From Scytonema tolypothrichoides VB-61278 (GTDB taxonomy: Bacteria; Cyanobacteriota; Cyanobacteriia; Cyanobacteriales; Nostocaceae), in NCBI RefSeq assembly GCF_000828085.3, contig NZ_JXCA02000016.1, positions 267,659 through 331,658 on the forward strand: a DNA stretch of 64,000 bases, given 5' to 3'. Within the stretch, counting starts at the first letter, position 1; every line of letters begins with the position of its first letter. A program made the position numbers and the translations under genes. The notes beneath the pieces are model-generated. The model ran no database searches. It saw only the letters and a program-made list of their open reading frames with translations, and was not told the origin of the DNA. Shown here one piece after another: positions 9,958-18,953 of the stretch.

Positions 9958-10584
9958 TCATTTTTTCTGTTTTTCTAAAGACCCATTCACTAATCCATTA
10001 AAACCATAGATTTCACGGCTACCTCCGAATGGGACTAACTCGACTTCTTTTTCATCTCCTGGTTCAAATCTGATTGCTGTCCCTGCTGGAATATTTAAGC
10101 GCTTACCGTAAGCTTGATTGCGGTCAAATTGCAGACCTTTCTTGTCTTGACTGCCATCATTAACTTCATAAAAGTGGAAATGAGAACCAACTTGAATTGG
10201 GCGATCGCCTTGATTACTCACTCTAATTTTGGTAATCTTTCGCCCAGCATTGAGTTCAATTGGTTCTGATTTAGTAACTATTATTTGTCCTGGAGTCATT
10301 ACTATTTTTTCGACTTTAATCGAGGAAGCCTCGTTGTTAAAGTTTTTGCCTTCAACTTTAACATTTCTCAGGTCGCCGACGTTACTAGTAAAGGTTTTAC
10401 TCCGACCTCGAAATTCTTCGTATTCATATATAGTGACTTTCATGCCTGCTGGCACCGTTAAGGAACTCAGCTTATTGTCACCAATTCCCAAATCGTAAAT
10501 ATTATACTCTCCTTCCGCAAGTTCCTTATGATTTCCTTTGTAGTTAGGAGCTTCATAAAGCACCACTTTGTTAGTTGTATACAT
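9958..10584 (-). CDS. ureB: Beta/gamma-crystallin domain fused to urease subunit beta
   Basis: The C-terminal 113 residues are a complete urease beta subunit, starting M96[19 protein letters not shown] with the signatures [38 protein letters not shown] and GFNGLVNG. The first ~93 residues form a beta/gamma-crystallin domain. It has two Greek-key halves ([11 protein letters not shown] and [11 protein letters not shown]), each with an intact (N/D)(N/D)xx(S/T)S calcium site: D36-N37-K-L-S40-S41 and N83-N84-E-A-S87-S88. UreB normally stands alone at about 100-110 aa. A start at M96 (10299) would give a normal UreB, but the upstream frame is continuous and the ATG at 10584 is preceded by an AAGGGA ribosome site. 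UreA lies 270 bases upstream on the same strand. Confidence 0.93.
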   Translation of the reverse strand: MYTTNKVVLYEAPNYKGNHKELAEGEYNIYDLGIGDNKLSSLTVPAGMKVTIYEYEEFRGRSKTFTSNVGDLRNVKVEGKNFNNEASSIKVEKIVMTPGQIIVTKSEPIELNAGRKITKIRVSNQGDRPIQVGSHFHFYEVNDGSQDKKGLQFDRNQAYGKRLNIPAGTAIRFEPGDEKEVELVPFGGSREIYGFNGLVNGSLEKQKK

Positions 10585-10703
10585 TTAAAAATTCCCTTGT
10601 TATCAATTCATTATCTAACTTTCTGCATGTTTTTTAAAAGCAGGCGCACTATAACGACACATCACCCGCTAGGAATGAAAGAAACTGCATCTCTCTTCTT
10701 AAA

Positions 10704-10838
10704 ACAGTTATCAGTTATCAGTTATCAGTTACCAGTTATCAGTTACCAGTTATCAGTTGTCAAGCAGATTTTTTGTTCTTTGTTCACTGGTCACTGTTCA
10801 CTGGTCACTGGTCACTGTTCACTGTTCACTGTTTACTG
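10704..10838. repeat. Heptameric tandem repeats (STRR) between ureA and ureB
   Basis: Two adjoining 7-bp tandem arrays occupy the ureA-ureB gap: CAGTTAT/CAGTTAC units at 10704-10760 and TTCACTG/GTCACTG units at about 10779-10838. Both classes recur throughout the window. Such short tandem repeats are typical of heterocystous cyanobacteria. Confidence 0.85.
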
Positions 10839-10854
10839 TATTTCTTCAGAGATT

Positions 10855-11160
10855 TTAGTCTTGAATTGGATTATGTACTGTTACTAATTTCGTTCCATCA
10901 GGAAAGGTTGCTTCTACTTGCACTTCATGGATCATTTCTGCTATTCCCTCCATCACATCATCCCTTTTCAATAGCTTTCCTCCCTCACTCATTAATTGAC
11001 TCACAGTTTTTCCTTCTCTTGCGCCTTCTAAAATAGCAGCAGAGATATATGCCACTGCTTCGGGATAATTTAGCTTTAAACCTTTGTCTTTACGTCTTTC
11101 TGCTACTAAAGCCGCCGTGAAAATGAGCAGTTTATCTTTTTCTTGAGGTGATAGTTGCAT
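10855..11160 (-). CDS. ureA: Urease subunit gamma
   Basis: Smallest structural subunit of urease, packing against the alpha subunit in the (ABC)3 trimer. The 101-residue protein is full length: [20 protein letters not shown] at the start, then [19 protein letters not shown] and [21 protein letters not shown] at the end. An AAAGGAA ribosome site lies 6-7 bases before the ATG. It heads the minus-strand locus, and the next gene is the crystallin-UreB fusion, separated by a repeat-filled gap. Confidence 0.96.
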   Translation of the reverse strand: MQLSPQEKDKLLIFTAALVAERRKDKGLKLNYPEAVAYISAAILEGAREGKTVSQLMSEGGKLLKRDDVMEGIAEMIHEVQVEATFPDGTKLVTVHNPIQD

Positions 11161-11837
11161 AAAAATTTTCCTTTAATGGCCAAAACTAAGGGTGTAAGGG
11201 TGTAGGGGTGTAGGGGGAAGAAGGGATTTTCTTTTTAGTACACCTTACCCCCAAAATACCTTGGTGTCAGAGCAAGCACTAAATCAAAGATGAGCATGGT
11301 TCTAACTGAGTCGTGGGTTGATAGTTTGTATTTGCTCAACTCAATTTGATTCTGTCGTCAAAAATTTTATCAGTATTCTTTGCAGTGGTGATTTGATTTT
11401 CAGCTTTTCTAAAAAAGTATTTGAAAAACTTTGAGCTACCGATAACATTCTTTCCTAAACTACTTACACTTTTCTGATTAACCAATTTTACCCCAGTAGG
11501 GGATGCGAGGATAGTTGTCCCATTCGTCACTCGTCACTGGTATGACTTTTGACTTTGGACAAACGGATGAAAAAAACTATTTTCCGTGGAATGAGTTAAG
11601 TGGATGAAAAAACGAAAAAACTGAGTCATCCCTTGGTGCTTCTTCCGCCACTCCCTAGCCCCTAAGGGGGCGCTACGCAAACGCTTCAATTCAAAATGCG
11701 CTCATTCACAATTCCAAAAAAGATTTTTCATTGATAGCCGTGGTCGTTCCCACTAGGCATAGGGCATACTTTGAATTTCCGAAATAATGGGAGACTTACG
11801 CCGAACTTGTTAAACAATATCAGAGTTAGAGGATTTT
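11161..11837. other. Intergenic region upstream of ureA
   Basis: About 680 bases with no convincing gene. It includes G-rich GTAGGGGTGTAGGGGG sequence just upstream of ureA (about 11194-11217), likely ureA promoter DNA, and GC-rich palindromic fragments near 11655-11695 and 11745-11775 of the dispersed type seen elsewhere. Confidence 0.4.
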
Positions 11838-13402
11838 TATGTCTTCACATCCCGAATTATCCTTGGAGGCAGGGTTATCAGCAATTAAGCTGGGAGATTT
11901 CCAAAGTGCGATACGCGGAGCGTAAAGCCTCCGGCTTATCGCCATCCTAGAAGCACTAACCCAAACAGCTGCCAATAGTAACATTTTTTTACAAGCACAA
12001 ATCGGGTTAATTGTAGGTTATGCAAAAAGCGGTAATATCCCAAGGGCGTTAAGCGTAGCTCTCCGAAGGAATCGCTCTATGCGAAACTCTCACTCACAGT
12101 CAAAATTCCGATGTACAACAGTGGGCAAATCGCACTTTAGAGCAATTGACACTTCCCCTATTACAGCGAGCGCCTGGCTGTTGACATCACTGGTAATCCT
12201 AACGGTCTTGTCCGTGCTTTACTCAAAATTGCTATTGGTATTGCTGATGATATCCAAAAACAAGAACACACCAGTTGGCAGTTAGAAAGCTTAAATATAC
12301 TAGCGCCTGTGGGCTACCAGCAAAGTATTTGTTTGGGTTGTATTGCTCATAACACGACTTTTGAATCGTTTTTGATGTATCACATCTTGCACCAATAAAA
12401 ATTGATGTATTTTCATGACTCAGTATTAAACTACAACCCTTAATGAGCGCGAGAAAAACCAATAAAAATCAGGTAGCGACTTCACGCATGTTTTTACGTT
12501 GCCTGGGTTTGTACTTAGAGGTGCAAGATATGAGCCTCTGACTAGCGCTCTTAACCGCTAGTAACATATGAAAGAAACACTCTTTCCCTGTTCCCTGTTA
12601 AGAGTTCCCTGTTCCCTGTGTTTCTTAGGAGATGTGGGACTATCTCAATCCTTATCGCTGGTGGTTGGTGATCAACAACACTCATGCCTTGATAGGCGAT
12701 CGCCTGCAACGTCTGTTATCAATAGCCCGCGATTGGCATTTAGAAACAGAATTGAATTTGGAAAAACAACAATCTTTGAGGGTGAAGCGTCAATCTTTTT
12801 TCATTCAAATTGCTCCTTTTTTAGGAATTCCTATAGGTAGTGTGTTTGCGATTGTGATCTGGCTTGTTTGGCAAAGGGCATATGCACTTAAGTTTTTGAA
12901 CTTAAAGTGGATATACGACAATTGGTCTTTTATAACAGGTTGCTGGCTAATTGGATTTAGCATCGGTACATTAATCCGGATAAATTATTTTTTTCCAGAT
13001 ATTAAATCTAGTACTACCCAAACAGATGATCGATTGCCTAACCTCTTATCCAACCCAGCAGCCCTCCCATCTGATAGTATCAACGTGCGTCTTGTCGGTA
13101 AGTTATTAGGTCGGCGAGGTACAAGTAACTCGTTGGGACAAGATTTCATCCTGCAATCCAGTACAGCTTCGGTGAGATTACATTACCTACAGTGGCTGGG
13201 ACAACAGCAAAATCCTCAAAACTTGATTGGTCGGCAAATTACGGTGACAGGTTGGTTACGGCGAGGAGCAACACCTTGGATTGACCTCCAAACTCTGCAA
13301 ACTCATAGCGGTACAACTATCTACAGTCCTCATCCCGTTTGGTCTACGGTTTTAGCCGTTGTCACGGAGGCGGTTGGAGCATACATTTTGTTAAAAGGTT
13401 AG
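11838..13402 (+). pseudogene. Broken TPR/M48-type metallopeptidase gene
   Basis: Pieces of one cyanobacterial protein lie in order but in different frames. 11838-11924 encodes an N-terminal TPR start (LEAGLSAIKLGDFQSAI, then a stop). 11940-12055 continues it (ALTQTAANSNIFLQAQIGL). About 12085-12180 gives THSQNSDVQQWANRTLEQLT in another frame. From about 12172 an M48-like part follows (RLAVDITGNPNGLVRALLK). After an inserted 156-bp MITE, 12632-13402 is an open frame (MWDYLNPYRWWLVINNTHAL... GWLRRGATPWIDLQTL) with two membrane segments, matching the usual C-terminal half. The segment that should hold the TM and HExxH zinc motif is deleted. The family assignment comes from memory of these proteins; the breaks are seen directly. 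The 256-aa open part might still be translated, but its ATG has an upstream in-frame stop and GGAG directly abutting it. Confidence 0.75.
12379..12534 (+). mobile_element. 156-bp MITE, copy 1
   Basis: Bounded by inverted ends ATCACATCTTGCACC (12379-12393) and GGTGCAAGATATGAG (12520-12534). It shares its whole length and internal blocks (for example AAACCAATAAAAA near 12456) with the element at 53161-53316 in the opposite orientation. It interrupts the M48-type pseudogene between the codons for ...TFESFLM and WDYLNPYR. There is no coding capacity, so mobilisation would need a transposase in trans. Confidence 0.75.
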
Positions 13403-14141
13403 TCATTTGGGGAGACCCCAAGACCTCAGCGACTATCCGCATTGGCTCCAAAGTGGGGATCCGTGAGTCCCTTATGAGCGACTGGCGTTAGACCGCAGGG
13501 CGTGCGCAAAGCCCATACCCGTAAGGGTGACTTGACTTTGTACTGTACATTCAATAAGTTCGCACAGCGATTTGTAAACAAAAATTGCACATTTCTCAAC
13601 AAAATGTTATTATTATTAATAGTAACAGTAAAAACTGATATACCGTGGCTTTCAAGCTTGGTAATCGGTGCTGCTGATCGCGCCAAGACATACCCTTTTT
13701 CTGCCCAACACAGCAGTTAATCAGCCAGTAACTGGCTGGTTTTTGTTTCTCTGACATGAAACTGTGGGAAAAGTGTATTTTATGCTACTATGCAATTATG
13801 GTATTGCTAGAAATGTCTAATATGAACTGGTTGCGTGTAAAATAGCGTGATAATCTAGGGAAGAGTGTTTAATTGTTTGGAAAAATAAAGTGTAGAAGAA
13901 CTTTCAAGTTGTAAGCAGTACGCAGTAAAATTCAAAATTCTTAGAATAAAGGTGTTACCAAAGTTGTGTGCTTTTGTATTAAGCAAGCTTTATCCTGGTA
14001 AAAAACTGTATTGTATAGGTTAACAGTTCGGAGAAAAAAATTGGTTTGTGGCAGAATTGGTCAACAGTATCTATTGAAAGCCAGAGCCAAGCAACTGTTT
14101 TTTGCCTGCTCTTTTTCACTTAACCTGTGGAGGTGTAGTTC
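13403..14141. other. Intergenic region upstream of the RRM gene
   Basis: 13410-13530 is GC-rich dispersed-repeat sequence resembling parts of 15265-15330 and 25490-25590. 13540-13720 is AT-rich and ends in a terminator-like hairpin. 13750-14141 is probably the promoter and long 5' leader of the RNA-binding protein gene. I see no convincing protein gene. Confidence 0.4.
13722..13746 (+). terminator. Rho-independent terminator, gene unassigned
   Basis: CAGCCAG, a TAA loop, then CTGGCTG, followed by GTTTTTGTTT. It is a classic plus-strand terminator, but no good coding region precedes it. It may end a small RNA starting near 13540 or the M48 pseudogene transcript. Confidence 0.65.
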
Positions 14142-14645
14142 ATGTCCATTCGCCTATACATAGGCAATTTGCCCAAAGAAGAAATAGATCGTCAAGAACT
14201 GCAAGCAGTTTTTGCAGCAGAAGGCGATGCTGTTACTACTAAACTGATTAAAGACCGAAAAACCGGCAAGTGTCGTGGTTTTGGTTTTCTCACAGTCAAC
14301 AATGACGAACAAGCAGACCAAATTATTGAAAAGTACAATGGTCAGTTGTTCAAAGACACTCCTATCAAACTCGAGAAAGCATTACCTCGTACGAAAACAG
14401 AGGAAAATAACGAGGAGCAACCAACTAAAGTTATTAGTCATCCTACAACTAGTAACTCTAGTCCGACTCCTGCAAAAGAAAACAACCGTAGGGAGAAAAA
14501 CTCCAAGAAGTCTCGTCGTGGTGGCGGATCAAAGGAACACACACCAGCAGCTGCCAGCACGGATGATGCAATTCGTCCAGACCCCAGATGGGCTAACGAG
14601 TTGGAAAAACTCAAGCAAATGCTTGCCGCACAAACGACGACTTAA
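14142..14645 (+). CDS. RRM-type RNA-binding protein (cyanobacterial Rbp family)
   Basis: Single RNA-recognition-motif protein of 167 aa. RNP2 is LYIGNL (residues 5-10) and RNP1 is CRGFGFLTV (about residues 44-52), in the correct beta-alpha-beta spacing. Unlike the short glycine-rich cyanobacterial Rbps, the tail (residues 85-167) is low-complexity and charged, with a basic RREKNSKKSRRGGG patch. It ends in a helical DPRWANELEKLKQMLAAQ segment. A strong GGAGGTG ribosome site precedes the ATG. The family acts in mRNA binding and cold adaptation; the specific target here is unknown. The gene has a long, otherwise empty 5' region. Confidence 0.9.
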   Translation: MSIRLYIGNLPKEEIDRQELQAVFAAEGDAVTTKLIKDRKTGKCRGFGFLTVNNDEQADQIIEKYNGQLFKDTPIKLEKALPRTKTEENNEEQPTKVISHPTTSNSSPTPAKENNRREKNSKKSRRGGGSKEHTPAAASTDDAIRPDPRWANELEKLKQMLAAQTTT

Positions 14646-14716
14646 ACTTCAACAAGCAGAGATTAAAAATTAAAAATCAAGTTAGTTTGATTTTTAATTT
14701 TTAGTCTATATATCCC

Positions 14717-15154
14717 TTAGGTATTAATGGGAAGCTGTAACCATAGTTGTAAGTGCGATCGCAACTGTTGGGCGAAATGTGATCGCTGGCTATACTTTTC
14801 AGTACGAATAGGCTTGCGTTGTTGGTCTAGCGTCCATCCATAGTCGCTACTCAGGCGCAGCTTATCTTGCCAATCTGAAATGGAAACGATAAGTCCAGAT
14901 GCAGGGCTATTGTCTACACCTTGTACACGAAATACATAGTTGAAAGTATTTTGTTTCCCAGGAGCGACAGTAGAGGGTTGTCCACATTCTACCAACAGTC
15001 GCGATCGCACTTGTTCGACAAGATCTGGTTTTGTTAATTCTTCCAGAGTCCGAACCGCTAAAGTTAGGACAAAGTAAAATTCTTCAACAGGAATAAATTC
15101 TAATTGCATAGAGTATCTTTCTGAGTGTGCTAGAGACTGAATATCTCGAATCAT
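14717..15154 (-). CDS. Hypothetical protein (145 aa)
   Basis: I do not recognise this protein. It is soluble, with no signal peptide or membrane segment. It has an alternating hydrophobic pattern after MQLEFIPVEEFYFVLTLAVRTLEEL, which may be the true start 15 residues in. It contains a NYVFRVQGVDNSPASGLIVSISDW strand-rich middle and a C-terminal helix rich in Gln/Leu. Coding is supported by its length, its codon pattern like neighbouring genes, and the absence of a competing frame. It is convergent with the RRM gene, with a short AT-rich repeat between them. Confidence 0.6.
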   Translation of the reverse strand: MIRDIQSLAHSERYSMQLEFIPVEEFYFVLTLAVRTLEELTKPDLVEQVRSRLLVECGQPSTVAPGKQNTFNYVFRVQGVDNSPASGLIVSISDWQDKLRLSSDYGWTLDQQRKPIRTEKYSQRSHFAQQLRSHLQLWLQLPINT

Positions 15155-15875
15155 TTTGTCAGATTGCTTGTGTCGTCAATTAACTTACCATTTGTTGAGA
15201 TAAGTAGGTCGGTACTAATAAAATTCACTCGTTAAGGCAGTCATTAGTCATTAATCGTTAGTCATTGGTCATTAGGAGGCAGTGCGGTCTTGGGGACCCA
15301 CTGTTCGGCTAGGGTTTCCCGACAGTCCCGCAAGTGGCGTGATTTCCTCCATTACCACCTGCTGTTCATTGGTAAGGGTTTGAGGCGTTTTTACAAATTT
15401 TTACATAGCTTGATTTATTTCCGGCTGTCTACTCACTCTCTTTCAGGCTTGTTCTTGTTATTTCACGTCTTGCCATTCAAACAGTTATCAGTTATCAGTT
15501 ATCAGTTACAGCGCTTTGCATCTAAATGGAGTACACCCCTCCCCAACCCTCCCCGAGTTCACGGGGAGGGTGCTTGAGGTGCGCGGGTGGGGTCTGTTTG
15601 TACTTCACCAACTTGCAATCTGCTGTATCAGGTAGGAAACGGACTCGTCCACACCTTGTTCACAGTTTACTGTTCACTGGTAACTGGTTGATTAACTCAT
15701 CCCCCGGTTATTAAAACACGGCATTAGCTTGTTTTGATTGAAAGCCGGGGGAAATTGAAGTTATTAGTCGTTAGTCGTTAGTCCTTAGTGTGTAAAAGAA
15801 CGAATATCGTGTAAAGTGCAGTGCCGTAGGCATAAAACAGACCATTAACTATTGACCAATGACTAAAATATCGAA

Positions 15876-15924
15876 GGGGAGGCGGGTATCGTAGCCATCC
15901 CTAGAAGGAATGGGATGCCTCCCC
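15876..15924. repeat. Two-tier hairpin
   Basis: GGGGAGGC (15876-15883) pairs with GCCTCCCC (15917-15924). Inside it CATCCC (15896-15901) pairs with GGGATG (15912-15917). A T-rich stretch follows (GTCTTTGTTTG). It could end a small RNA or be a folded dispersed repeat. Confidence 0.5.
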
Positions 15925-15993
15925 GTCTTTGTTTGAGAATTTCATCTGCGCGAAAAAAACTCAAATTTTTTTTAATATCTCGTTAAATTTACT

Positions 15994-16045
15994 AAAAACG
16001 ACGGGTAAACTCATTTTTTTATGGAGAAGATTAACCGTCGTTTTT
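15994..16045 (+). terminator. Terminator-like hairpin with U-rich 3' arm
   Basis: AAAAACGACGG at 15994-16004 pairs perfectly with CCGTCGTTTTT at 16035-16045 around a 30-base loop. The 3' arm ends in five Ts. No coding gene precedes it closely, so with the hairpin at 15876 it may mark the end of a small RNA. Confidence 0.45.
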
Positions 16046-16746
16046 CGTCATGGTTATTAGCTATCAATCACTGCTACTCATGACCATTACGGGTATGCCT
16101 ACGCCACGCCTAAGGGAAGAGTGCCAGTCGCCAAGGGAGGGAGACAAGGATTGCAGCGCTGGTGAACTAATGACTCCAAATTCCTAGCCATAAATTAACA
16201 AATGATTGAATTTTAACTTTTCCTATTGGTTTACAACGTAAAAAATCTCACAAGAATAGATGCTCGCTGAAAATTTCGTATAATCTATAACTTTCAATTA
16301 TGTTCAAGGGGTTTTTACAAATCATCTTTGTTCAATCAGATTCTTCCCTTGGGAAGTTGTACTTAGAAATTTAGTCGTCTACTAGATAGATCTTCTGAAT
16401 CATCTCAAGCAACTTACTTGTGATCAAAAATCTCAGATTATACTTTTTATCACAAAAAAAAACACAAAATAGTCGGGTGAGCTACATACAGAAAACTCTA
16501 TATATGTAATAAGAATGACAATAATTAGCTTTTTTGATTAAGAAGATAAGATAAAAATATAGCAAAAGAAGCATAAAAAATTTAAATATAAATACTTATA
16601 TAAAAACATTACCTCTAGTAGCAGATGTATAAAAATGTTGTTGTAATTAAATTAAAATAAAGATTAATTAAAATCCCAGAGAGATAAAAGTCTAGTTGCA
16701 TATGCAACCTGCACCAAACCTCTCAACGAGAACACACCAACAAACT

Positions 16747-18048
16747 ATGAACTCTAAAACTGAACAACGCATCGCCCTAATTTCCGTACACGGCGATCCG
16801 GCGGTTGAGATTGGGAAAGAAGAAGCTGGAGGACAAAACGTTTACGTGCGCCAAGTTGGAGAAGCACTCGCCAACCTTGGGTGGCAAGTTGATATGTTTA
16901 CCCGCAAAGTCAGTGCGGAACAACAAACAATAGTTCAACATAGCCCAAACTGTCGAACGATTCGGTTAGAAGCTGGTGCTGTTGAATTTGTGCCGCGAGA
17001 CAACTTGTTCGGAAACTTGCCAGAATTTGTAGATAATTTTCTCGAATTCCAGCAAAAAAATGGCTTCGTATACCCTTTGGTTCATACAAACTACTGGCTT
17101 TCCAGTTGGGTAGGAATGCAGTTGAAGGAAATGCAAGGGAGCAAGCAGGTTCACACATACCACTCCTTAGGAGCAGTTAAGTACAACACGGTTGATACAA
17201 TTCCTTTGATTGCTAGTACCAGGCTAGCAGTAGAAAAACAGGTGTTAGAGACAGCCGAACGAATCGTCGCTACAAGTCCGCAGGAAAAAGAACATATGCG
17301 ATCACTTGTTTCCACAAAAGGAAACATCGACATTATCCCCTGCGGGACAAACATTACACAGTTTGGTCGTATAGATCGACAAGCAGCAAGAACTGAATTG
17401 GGAATCGATCCAGAAGCGAAACTTGTATTGTATGTGGGACGCTTTGATCCACGTAAAGGCATAGAAACACTCGTGCGTGCTGTCGGAGAGTCTCAGTTGC
17501 GAGGATCTCAAAACCTACACTTAATGATTGGTGGTGGTAGCCGTCCAGGTCAAAGCGATGGAATCGAACGCGATCGCATTGAAAATATTGTCGCCGAATT
17601 AGGCATGAGCGACATGACAACTTTCCCCGGTCGTATCAGTCAAGATGTGCTGCCATATTACTATGCAGCAGCTGATGTTTGTGTTGTTCCCAGCCACTAC
17701 GAACCATTTGGATTAGTGGCGATTGAAGCTATGGCAAGTAGAACACCAGTCGTAGCTAGTGATGTTGGCGGACTTCAGTTTACAGTTGTCTCTGAGGAAA
17801 CTGGTTTACTTGCACCACCACAAGATGTCGCAGCTTTCTCTGGTGCAATTGACCGAATTCTCAGCAGTTCCCAATGGCGAGACAAGTTGGGTGAAGCTGC
17901 CAGAAAGCGCGTTGAAACAAAGTTCAGTTGGGAAGGAGTTGCATGTGAGCTTTCTCAACTTTACATTCAATTGTTAAACGAGAAAGCTGAAAAAACACAA
18001 TCGGAAATTTCCGAACAGATGCAAAAAGAAGTGATGTTAGCGAGTTAA
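16747..18048 (+). CDS. Sucrose-phosphate-synthase-like GT4 glycosyltransferase
   Basis: A retaining GT-B glycosyltransferase of family GT4, most like the single-domain sucrose-phosphate synthases (SpsA type) of heterocystous cyanobacteria, which make sucrose-6-phosphate from NDP-glucose and fructose-6-phosphate. Visible are the N-terminal EEAGGQNVYVRQVG loop, HTYHSLGAVKYNT, the nucleotide-sugar site LYVGRFDPRKGIETL, and the E-x7-E region PSHYEPFGLVAIEAM. I prefer the ATG at 16747 because MNSKTEQRIALISVHGDPA aligns with known family starts; an ATG at 16702 is also in frame. No sucrose phosphatase gene is adjacent. Sucrose is both an osmolyte and a carbon carrier to heterocysts, but this gene's role is inferred by family. 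Confidence 0.88.
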   Translation: MNSKTEQRIALISVHGDPAVEIGKEEAGGQNVYVRQVGEALANLGWQVDMFTRKVSAEQQTIVQHSPNCRTIRLEAGAVEFVPRDNLFGNLPEFVDNFLEFQQKNGFVYPLVHTNYWLSSWVGMQLKEMQGSKQVHTYHSLGAVKYNTVDTIPLIASTRLAVEKQVLETAERIVATSPQEKEHMRSLVSTKGNIDIIPCGTNITQFGRIDRQAARTELGIDPEAKLVLYVGRFDPRKGIETLVRAVGESQLRGSQNLHLMIGGGSRPGQSDGIERDRIENIVAELGMSDMTTFPGRISQDVLPYYYAAADVCVVPSHYEPFGLVAIEAMASRTPVVASDVGGLQFTVVSEETGLLAPPQDVAAFSGAIDRILSSSQWRDKLGEAARKRVETKFSWEGVACELSQLYIQLLNEKAEKTQSEISEQMQKEVMLAS

Positions 18049-18205
18049 TATCAAATGTAAGAAGTTAACATTGTAAGGCTAAACTTTCTGTTGTTAACTT
18101 CTTACACTTCGACGAATATTGATTATCTCTCGCCGAAACACAAGTTGCGATCGTACATTTAAAATTTTTAACAATATCTGTTTCGGATAACAATACAGTT
18201 GCGTT

Positions 18206-18353
18206 CAAACAGTGAACAGTGAACAGTGAACAGTGACCAGTGAACAAAGAACAGTGACCAGTGAACAAAGAACAGTGACCAGTGAACAAAGAACAAAAAA
18301 TCTGCTTGACAACTGATAACTGATAACTGATAACTGGTAACTGATAACTGTAT
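18206..18353. repeat. Heptameric tandem repeat array
   Basis: Runs of AGTGAAC/AGTGACC units (about 18206-18295) are followed by TAACTGA/TAACTGG units (about 18305-18353). The two classes are next to each other, as at 10704-10838 and 25600-25748. Confidence 0.85.
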
Positions 18354-18504
18354 TGTTTCGGAGTAGACTTCTTTACGAAGTCTTTTTATTTTTTATGCAT
18401 TTTTATGCATTTCCAGTTCTTCAATCATCTTCTATTGGGACTTAAGCACCATCTGCCAGAAACCTGGTTTATCTCAAGTCCGCTCAATTACCCGTAATAA
18501 ATTG

Positions 18505-18594
18505 ACCCCACCCGTCTATCGGCACCCTCCCCGCGATCTCGTGGAGGGTTGGGGAGGGGTAATGCGAGAATTATGGTTGATTATCCGGACATGA
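18505..18594 (+). repeat. C-rich/G-rich palindromic dispersed element, copy
   Basis: ACCCCACCC... CCTCCCCGCGATCTCGTGGAGG... GGGGAGGGGTAATGCGAGAAT, ending near GGACATGAT. It shares its layout and its GCGAGAATT...GGACATGAT tail with the element at 19735-19860. Confidence 0.6.
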
Positions 18595-18953
18595 TATTAT
18601 TCGTTCGTCTTTGGTTGCGAAACAGACAATTTTTGGTAGAAACCGGGTTTCTTTGCGTAATATTTGTATATAATAAAAACTTATAGATTATATTGTTTTC
18701 CGAGTATTTCCCTAGTTTGAAAAAGTGAAAATTTCATATTCAGTAAAATTTTCTGTAAAGTCCGACTCTTTTTATCGCTATTTCAGGAACCCATGTTCTA
18801 ACGTGTGGAGATAGAAATAACTAACAAAGAACTCAGCAGTTAGCTCAGGAATTCTTTCTTCACGCTGTTCAAGGTTTGAAAGTTATGGCTCAGGGTTTGG
18901 TCAAAATTACACAAAAAATTTCGTCAATTGAAGAATAAAACTAAGGAGATACC

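Larger units (their letters stand above)
15155..16746. other. Long intergenic region rich in repeats and hairpins
   Basis: About 1.6 kb without a supported gene. It holds degenerate heptamer repeats (about 15237-15275, 15480-15508 and 15655-15690), a copy of the C-rich/G-rich palindromic element at about 15527-15597, and two strong hairpins (15876-15924 and 15994-16045). A very AT-rich stretch (16443-16690) probably carries the promoter of the following glycosyltransferase. Confidence 0.5.

Noticed and set aside
10704-10838. Possible CRISPR array
   Set aside because: Units are contiguous 7-mers without unique spacers; no cas genes are present.
11336-11530. 64-codon minus-strand frame upstream of ureA
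   Set aside because: Low-complexity Lys/Ser/Asn composition with no start signal or similarity; treated as non-coding.
13502-13720. 72-codon frame before the terminator at 13722
   Set aside because: Begins in dispersed-repeat DNA and has no ribosome site; a small RNA is at least as likely.
15290-15714. Frames of 60-95 codons in the gene-poor region
   Set aside because: They run through heptamer and palindromic repeats and encode repeat-derived Leu/Ser/Gln strings.
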